Assembly: GCA_028023455.1 (NCBI GenBank)
Contig: JAQFVV010012546.1
Location: 2,222,081 to 2,286,080, forward strand
Direction: 5' to 3'
Source of the DNA: Epiperipatus broadwayi
Taxonomy: Eukaryota > Onychophora > Udeonychophora > Euonychophora > Peripatidae
DNA length: 64,000 bases
In this document: positions 56,095 through 64,000 of the stretch, in pieces
Layout: each line of letters opens with the position of its first letter
How positions within the stretch are numbered: the stretch's first letter is position 1
The notes under the pieces: model-generated
Told to the model about the DNA's origin: nothing
Seen by the model: the letters and a program-made list of their open reading frames with translations, nothing else
Databases searched by the model: none
Translations under genes and position numbers: made by a program

Positions 56095-57560
56095 ATAAAT
56101 TTGAGTAAATTTTGTATATCTTCTTTTCATGCATTTGATAAAATTAATGGATTTGTTTTAGAAAATGTTTGTGTTTTTGATAGTTTAGATATTGATAACA
56201 TGAATCATTCAATTGACAGAATAAAAGCTGTGTTAATGTGTTTTTTACTGTTGACCAAATAACCATGAATATTTTTCGGCAGATAGGATTAAGGTTATTC
56301 ATGATTTGTTATTGTTATTAAAGGAATGTCTCTTATGTGTAATTATGTGCTTAATAAAATTAAAGAGGTATGGATTATTGGTTATGTTATTTCTCTTTTA
56401 ATGTGCTTTATCTATATTGATTTTTTAGAGAATAGTGTTATTAATAATTTTTCTGTTTCTTTAAAATTGTTTTGTTAGATATATTTTGTTTGTTATACTA
56501 TTTGTTCGTTGTACAGGAAGATAAATTGAAGGGTTTTTTTTGATAGATTGGATGCTTTTGATTTTATATTAAAATTACTTTTGGGGGGGGGGGGGGCACT
56601 TTTGAATTTGTAAAGTTAAAATTTTTAGATTTAAGTGTTGATAATGTTTTATTTTGTAGCCATGTTATTAAAACAAAAAAAAATAATGATAAGGCTAGAC
56701 AGTTATCAACCTTTTACTCAAAAGAAACTTTATTAAATTTTTGTTATACAAATAGAAAACTTAACAATTGTGAAAATAACAGGTACATTTAAAAGAGCTA
56801 ATTTGTTTCTCACTATGTTGAGTTAGGTTATAATCATGAATTTATTAGGAATATTATATTTATAAAAATGTCTATAAATCTATTAATAATAAAGATTTAA
56901 TTGTTAACGAGAATAAAGCATTTACTTCTTTACCATATAGATCATCAATTTATAATTTTATTTATAGGAATAACTTTTTATTAGTTGATATGAAAGTGAC
57001 CTGGAAGAAAAATCTGAAATTGGATTCATTATTGAATACTTCAAAACAGACAATAGCAAATCTATTTTTGGGATAGTTTTATAAGCTTCCTTGCAATTAT
57101 CATAACATTTATATAGCTCAAAGTAAATTAAGTCAATATAAGAGTTAAAGTTCATAAGATTAGAGTTAATAATAGATATCATAACTCAGCTTTGTACATT
57201 TATGAACTGAATATGGGTCATAAATTATTATTTGACAATGCAGAGGGTATCCTTTATGAAAAAAGTGAATTGAAAAAACAAGTTAACAAACTTTGATGTT
57301 AAAATTTTTTGAATCTGAAGTCATCCTCATCAAAATATCATTTGATGTTTAAGAAAGTTAGTTTTTGATGTGAATGATGAGATTATTTTGTTATATACAT
57401 TGTATGTTTTTTGTTTAATTTCACATGAAAAGGTCTATTTGTTGTTAGATGAAACCATGGTTGTGAAATAATTTTTGCAAAATTTTGTTATTAACTAGTC
57501 TTGCAATGTTATATGGATTTCTCTTTTATGAAAGAGAGTAGCAGTATCAAATATTGATGA
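56095..57560 (+). pseudogene. Penelope-like element: reverse transcriptase plus GIY-YIG remnant, copy 2
   Basis: Homologous to the minus-strand copy at 49.7-51.3 kb. KIKEVWIIGYVISLLMC (about 56350-56400) matches the pre-catalytic block. FEFVKLKFLDLSVDNVLFCS then HVIKTKKNN (about 56595-56690) is the FLD region; the double-aspartate motif itself is destroyed and a 14-G run interrupts the frame at 56584. LLNFCYTNRKLNN and ELGYNHEFIRNIIF are the thumb. FYKLPCNYHNIYIAQSKL (57077-57130) gives V/F-Y-K-I/L-P-C and Y-I-A-Q of the GIY-YIG fold, and HNSALYIHELNMGHKLLFDN (57180-57239) the following helix. Many stops and at least three frame changes occur. Confidence 0.8.
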
Positions 57561-57569
57561 TAACTCATA

Positions 57570-58885
57570 TTTAGGATTGTTCTGCAAAGTTTATTATAAC
57601 ATATACAATCAAAACTTTTCTAATAATCTACAAAATAGAGATATAGTGGTTGTTGAAATTCCCTTTAATGAGAATAATGTTCAAATTAATTATCTGCTTG
57701 CTGTTTCTCATTCTTATCAAAAACAAGCCTATTCTTGCACCATCTCACATTCTCCCTTTTGCTCTAACTATTCTCAACATTGTAATAGCATGTAAAACTC
57801 AAATTACTGACCTATAATTATCAAACTGACTGTGATATAATTTGTTTAGGTATTGGTTATAATTATTGATGGAATCCTGATTTCAGGCCAAAATCACTTT
57901 TCACACAGCCAAGATCAATCTATGTAATCTAACTGCAAATATATTCCAGTAATTGATCTGGCCATGTTGGTATTCCATTGATAGTTTTTCATAAGGTTCT
58001 TACTATTTTACTTTTTAACAACAATGATTTATATTTTGTAACTAAAATATCAAATACTGTGTCACCTTTTCACATTTCTTCATAAAACTTTTTTCACTGA
58101 CTAGTCATTTTTCTGTAACTATCAGCAGTGCATCAGTATATCTTTTATCGATCTTGGTATGTACTTTGCTATACATTATATCACAATATGGACCATTTTT
58201 TAGTACTATCACACTTTTCAAGTTTTGTACATAAGTTTTCTATAAAATCTTGTCTGACTCTCCTCATTTTCTCTTGTTTAAACTCTATACTTAACAGTTT
58301 CTTTTAAGGGAAGAAGATAAAAGTTATGATTTTTATACAGTGTATGTTGTTTTTTCTAATTATTTGAAGAATACTTTCTTTTCACATCCTGAAAATGTAA
58401 AAGTTCAATAATAGAAACAAAGAAAGTATTGATGCTTTTGAAATGCATGATGGGAATCAATATAATCAGATACATAAACCTATTTCACTTTAGAATTTCA
58501 CTTGCAAAATAATTAAGAATGTTAAAATCTCATTTTGATTTAAAAAAAATATGTATTCATCCTTTTGGATTCTTTTATAATAAGTGTTCAACAGAAGTGA
58601 GAGTTGAACCATCAAAATCTCTTAGCCCTTGAAGTCATCGAATTAATATTGCATTAAGTCACACAGCAAAACATTTTGATCATATTATAAGAAAGTTCAT
58701 TACAAAAATGCACAATGCTTATAAAATTTGAAACTGAAACAAAAAAAAAAACAAGCAGTAATGAGAAAGGTGCACTCAATGTAAAATAAAATATATACGT
58801 TCGATCAAGTTGCATATATTTTTATTTTTAGCAATCTTATTTTTATAATCAAATAATGGCATGATCAAACTCTATTACTTTAGTT
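57570..58885. other. AT-rich sequence, no gene seen
   Basis: A 72-codon open frame at 57577-57795 has no recognisable motif. Nothing else is found. Confidence 0.45.
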
Positions 58886-58889
58886 TAAC

Positions 58890-59240
58890 GTTTATTAACT
58901 GAAACAGACAGGCTTATTATATACCTGTCTCTATATATGTAATATATAGGGTATATGAGCACAGACTTTCACATGACCCACCACTCTTCACACTATCTCA
59001 TAACACCGATACACTTGAACACATATATGTTGAAAAGATAAATAATCACCTATATATGTATTTGATGCTAAACCAGCAATCATCAGTTGGTCCAGATTAC
59101 CATCACACATATATGCCATAAGTGCTCAGCTATATATTAAGATAGCCAAACCTCATACATTAATGGACAGGCTTCGATCTACTCCACACTCCAACTCTTG
59201 AACCATCCATCCAATTGAAAATCTGATGATGGAATGTCAG
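58890..59240 (-). repeat. R1 dispersed repeat, copy 4
   Basis: Full-length R1 in reverse orientation: TTATATACCTGTCTC, CAGACTTTCACATGACCCAC, AACCAGCAATCATCAGTTGG, TAAGATAGCC, TTAATGGACAGGCTTCGATC and AAAATCTGATGATGGAATG. Closely related to copy 1 at 95-336. Confidence 0.8.
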
Positions 59241-59639
59241 ATGTAATTACAACTGTAATTGAACACATATATAATATAAACTATTTTATATGCACAGACA
59301 CAAGATTTATTTGTACATATATTTTTTTCTTCTTAAATTTGCAATCATTTGCTTTTTCCCTCTTTTAAACTGTGATTTAGCCTGAAAACTATGAATAATT
59401 TATTATTTCATAATCTTCTCTTTTTACATGTCTGCTTTGAATTAAATGTTAATTTTTAATAAGTTCAGAGCTTTGAGAAAAAATAATGACTTTAATTTTT
59501 AAAGTAAACAGGATTTAGATATTTTATTAGAATAATATAGAAAATCTATATACCAGCTGAATAACACAAAAAATAAAATAAAATTTTACATATTTGATAA
59601 CAGATGCAATATAAACTCGTTGTAATGAAATATATTATA

Positions 59640-60125
59640 TATTTATAATCATTGAAATCAGTCAACACTTAGACAATCCCAATATCAATAATAATGTCCA
59701 AGCATTGGTGGTCGAGTGGTCAGCACAGCTGCCTTACAAGCAGGTGTCCCAGGTTTGCAGGTTCGCTTCCCCGCTGATGCTTTGACACATGAATAAAAAT
59801 AATAATAATCAATAATCTCAATATGTTGTCAAGGTAACCTCATTTTAACAATAAAACTGAAATCCCACCTTTATTTATGGTCCAATATATTAATATAGAC
59901 ACTAAAGATTGCAATTTGCGCGCAGACACTGAAATTATTAATACCAAGAAGCTTAATTAAACATCCTTAAAATACGTAATGCAGACTCATAAATAGTTGA
60001 TTATAACATTCAAACTGCAATTACAATTTTAAAATTGCACTCAATGTATTAATTAAATAATAAATGTAATAATGCTCAAGGCTAAATGAGTTTATAAGTA
60101 ATCATAAAAATAAGACAACACTCAA
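59640..60125 (+). repeat. Satellite-like repeat D, copy 2, with nested SINE
   Basis: Colinear with 16236-16350 plus 20379-20600. Here the join GGTCCAATATATTAATATAG ACACTAAAG is uninterrupted by the LTR element. It carries a SINE of its own at 59693-59807. The unit start seems to recur at about 60110 (AAGACAACACTCAATAC). Confidence 0.75.
59693..59807 (+). mobile_element. Short tRNA-SINE S2, copy 5
   Basis: The best-preserved head: AAGCATTGGTGGTCGAGTGG, CTGCCTTACAAGCAGG, GCAGGTTCGCTTCCCCGC and TGATGCTTTGACACATGA. AGCAT / ATGCT pair as a tRNA-like acceptor stem. A 9-bp target duplication ATCAATAAT flanks it (59684-59692, 59808-59816). Confidence 0.9.
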
Positions 60126-60415
60126 TACAAATATACTTCAACAGTGTTTTCCTGAAGGTTTGTTATGATGATATAATAGAATATATAAATACATATTTCA
60201 TAAGTATATATTTTGTTTTGCTTTTATCAATCATGTTTAAACAATTTTAAATTATTGTATATTGCATATAAAAATATTTTATTTAACCTTAGCTATACAT
60301 TTTAATTCACTCAAGTTTAAATATATTTGCAACATTAATAATATATAAATACATAGCAAATTCAGCTTTTAAAGTTTCACCATATATGAATGTTTTATGT
60401 ATTTTAAAGTATATT

Positions 60416-60520
60416 GTTCGTATGTAACATATAGGGTATATGAGCAAAGACTTTCACATGACCCACCACATAAGGTTTGGCTATTTTAATATATATCTGA
60501 GCTCTTATAGCACTCACCAT
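60416..60520. repeat. R1 remnant with internally deleted palindrome
   Basis: The left part (ATGTAACATATAGGGTATAT, GACTTTCACATGACCCACC) is R1 in reverse orientation. The right part (GGCTATTTTAATATATATCT, GAGCTC) is R1 in forward orientation. The middle is missing. Confidence 0.6.
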
Positions 60521-60734
60521 TGTCAAGGTTAACCTTTGCTCATATAGTAACAATATTGAGTGAGGTAAAGAATGAGATTTAACATGAAGTAATTGAGCAT
60601 TCAGAATATGTAGATTAACAAAATGTTTATTTTCTTCAGTTTCACCATTAATTGATTTCAAGTTTATATTAGAAGAAATAAAATAAGTTGTCTCTATAAA
60701 GCTGGAATACATTGCAATGATATAGATTGCAGAA

Positions 60735-61108
60735 GCTTTGACTATATGGAGAAACTGAACTGATATCAGATCCATATAGCTATCTGGTTTGATAAGCTGA
60801 GTTTGAAGACATTTACGTGTCTAAAAAATTCATGCTTTCAAACTGATAGAAACGTTTTGCATACATGCTTGGAATTAGTGTTTGGTCTAGTTTCTAACTC
60901 CTATCCTTCACTGATAAGAGCAAATCAGCTTGAAATCAGCTGATCTGAGGGTGGAGCAAAATGAAAGAGGCAGTGAATATTGACTCTGACGTTTATGTAA
61001 ACAAAATACGCTTGTTTTGGAGGTCTTGGTAAAGCTCCATCTATTGATCATTAATACAAACGATAGCAGGTTTTACGTATATAAAACTTGTTTTTGTTTT
61101 TCATATAT
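60735..61108 (+). mobile_element. Foldback family E, copy 3 (single arm with spacer)
   Basis: ACTGAACTGATATCAGATCC and AGCTATCTGG match the reverse complement of the 60-bp spacer of copy 2. GACATTTACGTGTCTAAAAA, CTCTGACGTTTATGTAAAC, CTCCATCTATTGA and TTGTTTTTGTTTTTCATATA follow the full arm to its outer end. No opposite arm is present. Confidence 0.8.
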
Positions 61109-61162
61109 ATAAACAATGCATAATGCTACCTAAAATCTATACAAAATATTTAAAAAGCATTA

Positions 61163-61296
61163 TAGCTATATTGTTTCAATCACACTATCTCTTTAAATAA
61201 AGAATAACCTGAATTTCTGCAATCTTTTCAAAGGGCTGCAAAACTTCAGACTATTCTTTGTTTAAAGGGAAGGAATGGCTAAAACAATATAGCTAT
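61163..61296. repeat. Small palindrome
   Basis: ATAGCTATATTGTTT, CTTTAAATAAAGAATA and CTGAATTTCTGCA on the left pair with TGCAAAACTTCAG, TATTCTTTGTTTAAAG and AAACAATATAGCTAT on the right. The following 30 bp (GGGATGTTTCAAATATATAT) are tandemly duplicated. Confidence 0.8.
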
Positions 61297-61692
61297 GGGA
61301 TGTTTCAAATATATATAATATTAGTATATATGGGATGTTTCAAATATATATAATATTAGTGCATGGAGTTATCGATTTGTAATTATTTAATTGAAAAGCA
61401 ATCCAAGATTAATAGCACTTGAGGTAAGAGTGAAATTAAAACTATCAGGTTATTGTATTCAAAAGAAAAATTCTCTTTTGAATACCACTGTAGATCTAAT
61501 ATAGACAGAAAGCTCAGCAGTTTACATATATAGATGTAAGAAACAAAAGCATAACATACTTTTCAATTTTCTTACTTGTAATACTGCTATACTGTCATAG
61601 TTTACAATTCAGAAATTGACTATTATGCATATTATCCAATATGAAGATGATCATATTTCACCATTACAACATTATAATGCATAAAAATATAA

Positions 61693-62384
61693 AATAATCA
61701 GAAAATAATAATAAATTCTTTATAATAGCTATGTAAATGTCAATAACAATTGTTACACATAAAAAACCTTTTACAAGACCTGGTTTGGTGCCCTTTTCAA
61801 GTGTTAGTAATCTATTTAATGTGATGTGATATGTGATGAGATGGACTGTGACTTCTCCTTAAATGGAGTCAGGAATCTCTTTTCAGCTATGCCCAGAGAT
61901 ACCTGTTAGCCACTTTATCTTCCCTTTCCATTGTCCAACCTAAGTTTTCCCATAATCTGCTCCATCCCATTTCCACAACATAATCAAAATAATGAATTAT
62001 TTCAGACATAAAAGCCTATAGTGTTCAATAATGAAATTAAAACAAGCAACATAACAATATAAATCATAAAAATAAATCAAAACTCTCTTATATAAATGGA
62101 GTAATTGCAAAATAATTAACTCCATAATGATACATCAAATAAATATTACATGCATTTTTTAAATATACAATTATATATATCATTTCATATAATTTTCCAT
62201 TAGTTTTTAATTAATCAATTGTTAACCAAATTTATAGAAATAATTTGTTAACATTAAATAGATTATTAAAATTTGAAAAGGGCACCACAACCAGGTGCTG
62301 AAAAATGCTTTTTGTGTGTAACAATTATTATTGATATTTATATAGCTGTTACAAAAAAAAAATATTACTATTTTCTGATTATTA
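61693..62384. mobile_element. Inverted repeat enclosing a LINE 3' end
   Basis: Arms of about 130 bp: AATAATCAGAAAATA...ACAATTGTTACACA...GGTGCCCTTTTCAA on the left, and TTGAAAAGGGCACC...TGTGTAACAATTATT...TATTTTCTGATTATT on the right. The interior holds a minus-strand LINE tail. Confidence 0.75.
61850..62010 (-). pseudogene. LINE 3' end fragment
   Basis: On the minus strand ATGTTGTGGAAATGGGATGG, AGCAGATTATGGGAAAAC, GGCTAACAGGTATCTCTGGG and GAGATTCCTGACTC match 37535-37665. Only the 3' end is present and no coding motif is claimed. Confidence 0.7.
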
Positions 62385-62651
62385 TTTTATGGAAAAACAG
62401 TATAAAGGTTTTTATTCTTTTCCAATTTTGATGATAAAAATATCTGTATAATATAAAATGTTTTCATGGATTTATTATAATATAAATGAAAAAATATAGA
62501 TTATTTCCATATAAGAATTACATATATTTTTAGCAGTAGTGTTGCTAGAAACTAACAATTACTTGATTTCATTCTGATAAACTTTCATATTTCTATGTAA
62601 AATTAATTATTGAAAATGATGAGAATTATTTTTTTTTTAAATTTATAATTA

Positions 62652-62911
62652 TAGTTTGAGCTCAGACTTTCACACGACCCTCAACCATTCATGCTATCTC
62701 ATACCGCTGATACACTTGATAACACACATGTCAAAAAGATAAACCAGCATTCATCAGTTGGTCCAGATTATTATCTTCACACATATATATACAATCATAG
62801 CTCAGCTTATATTAAGATAGCCAATCTTCATACTTTAATGGACAGGCTTCAAACCACTCCACCTCACAACTCTTCAGCCATCCATTTAATTGAAAATCTG
62901 ATGATGGAATG
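62652..62911 (-). repeat. R1 dispersed repeat, copy 5
   Basis: Reverse orientation: GAGCTCAGACTTTCACACGA, CCATTCATGCTATCTCATAC, CCAGCATTCATCAGTTGGTC, TAAGATAGCC, TTAATGGACAGGCTTCAAAC and GAAAATCTGATGATGG. Confidence 0.8.
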
Positions 62912-63042
62912 CTCAAAGCCCACTTTAGTGCCAACCTTCTCATCCTAACCATGTTGACCACAAGTCACTCTGACCCCTCATATACAGGACATAATCCATT
63001 TACATACCTATACGAGGGATGGGTAGACTTTAAAGCACTTTA

Positions 63043-63632
63043 TTTTGAAATATAATTTTTTCTACAGTACAAGCTTTTTAATATCTGCATTTATATATGT
63101 AACAGATAGGGGGTTTGAATTCAGACTTTCACATGATACTCAACCACCATCCATGCTATCTCATACTGCTGATATACTTGATCACACACATGATGAAAAG
63201 ATAAACAATCACCATTATATGTATTTTGTGCTAAACCAGCACTCATCAGTTGGTCCAGATTATCATCTCCACACATACATACAATCAAAGCTCAGCTCAT
63301 CTTAATGAAATGGACAGCTGAAGAGTTGTGGGGTGGACTGGTTTGAAGCCTGTCCGTTAAAGTATGAAAATTAGCCATCTTAATATAAGCGGAGCTTTGA
63401 TTGTATATATATGTGGAGATGATAAACCAACTGATGAATGCTGGTTTAGCACAAAATATGTATATTGGTGATTGTTTATCTTTTCAACATGTGTGTGATC
63501 AAGTGTATCAGCAGTATGATGGGATGAATGGTTGAGGGTCTTGTGGAAGTCTGAGTTCAAACTCTATATGTTACATATATAAGTGCAGATATGAAAAAGC
63601 CTGTACTGTAGAAAAAATTTATATTTCAAAAT
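63043..63632. repeat. R1 palindrome, copies 6 and 7 head to head
   Basis: The left arm is R1 in reverse, the right arm R1 forward. Both are flanked outward by the same 50 bp (TTGAAATATAATTTTTTCTA CAGTAC / GTACTGTAGAAAAAATTTAT). Central markers are AGCTCAGCTCATCTTAA and TTAATATAAGCGGAGCTTTG. The open frames read here are shadows of the repeat. Confidence 0.85.
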
Positions 63633-63639
63633 TAAAGTT

Positions 63640-64000
63640 TATGTTATTAGTAAATATTTTTAAAGAAAGGCATAATTGGTTGTAGTAAAATTGAAATTAT
63701 CCTATGAACATCATATTCTTCTATTTTCTGTAATAAACTAAAGAAATATAACATGTAGCTGTCATTATCAATATATAAATATTTTCTACATTGAAATATA
63801 AATAACAAAATTATTTTCTGTCACAATCTTATATGACAAAGAAAATTAATATAAATGTATAAATGTTTTTTTTTTTTTTTTAATATTTAAAACACTAATT
63901 AAAATAAATGGTATATATTAAAAATATAAATGTATTTAGAAAAACAACATAATTAAAAATGAAATTGGTTATCTATCATAATTAAATTAATTACAATCCA
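63640..64000. other. AT-rich sequence, no gene seen
   Basis: A poly-T run at about 63866-63882 and low-complexity DNA to the window end. Confidence 0.5.

Noticed and set aside
57577-57795. 72-codon plus-strand frame after the PLE remnant as a further PLE domain
   Set aside because: No similarity to PLE motifs, which already end at about 57296.
60404-60775. 123-codon minus-strand open frame as a gene
   Set aside because: It runs across an R1 remnant and into foldback family E, so its parts have unrelated repeat origins.
63045-63560. Similar proteins from frames at 62.69, 63.05 and 63.36 kb (HTADxLDHTH, NQHSSVG) as a gene family
   Set aside because: They are the same strand of the R1 repeat translated in different copies. 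Frames break in other R1 copies and no codon-level conservation is visible.

Overview
The window reads as intergenic or deep-intronic DNA of an animal nuclear genome. It is very A+T-rich by eye and full of (TA)n tracts and homopolymers. It has no operon-like gene packing, no long intact reading frame, and many layers of decayed transposable elements. Penelope-like elements (PLEs) with a GIY-YIG endonuclease, an RTE-like LINE, two tRNA-derived SINE families, a piggyBac-like MITE family and an LTR element occur together. That mix fits several AT-rich invertebrates (cnidarian, mollusc, chelicerate), and I cannot choose between them from sequence alone. I found no host protein-coding exon, functional tRNA gene, rRNA or CRISPR that I can defend.

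Layout. 1-9 kb: an R1 repeat, a LINE 3' end, a head-to-head SINE pair at 5.4-6.0 kb, and a 1.5-kb palindrome built from PLE 3' ends at 7.4-8.85 kb. 10-16 kb: a repeat shared with 41-42.5 kb and interrupted by a foldback MITE, a PLE endonuclease fragment, a tRNA-SINE and a second PLE palindrome. 16.36-20.36 kb: a young non-coding LTR retrotransposon with 1.65-kb, nearly identical LTRs, inserted in a satellite-like repeat. 21-29 kb: R1, two tRNA-SINEs with target-site duplications, foldback family E, two PLE pieces, a MITE and a possible hAT MITE. 29-38 kb: RTE-like and other LINE remnants, a PLE inverted repeat and a 2.7-kb element with 38-bp terminal inverted repeats enclosing an internal array. 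38-47 kb: RTE, a second SINE pair, a piggyBac-like element with a visible empty site elsewhere, and two adjacent large palindromes. 48-57.6 kb: a LINE RT remnant, two related PLE reverse-transcriptase remnants in opposite orientation, the best-preserved RTE fragment, and a 3.5-kb solo-LTR-like block. 58-64 kb: R1 copies, the satellite-like repeat with a SINE inside, and further foldbacks.

The main theme is inversion. At least a dozen distinct inverted-repeat structures are present, several families recur in the same inverted configuration, and many ends abut (TA)n tracts. The most interesting candidates are the PLE tail palindromes with a hammerhead-like core, the SINE inverted dimer recurring with the same junction, foldback family E with an apparently flipped spacer, and the array-bearing TIR element. 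All coding calls are by-eye recognition of motifs; no database search was possible.
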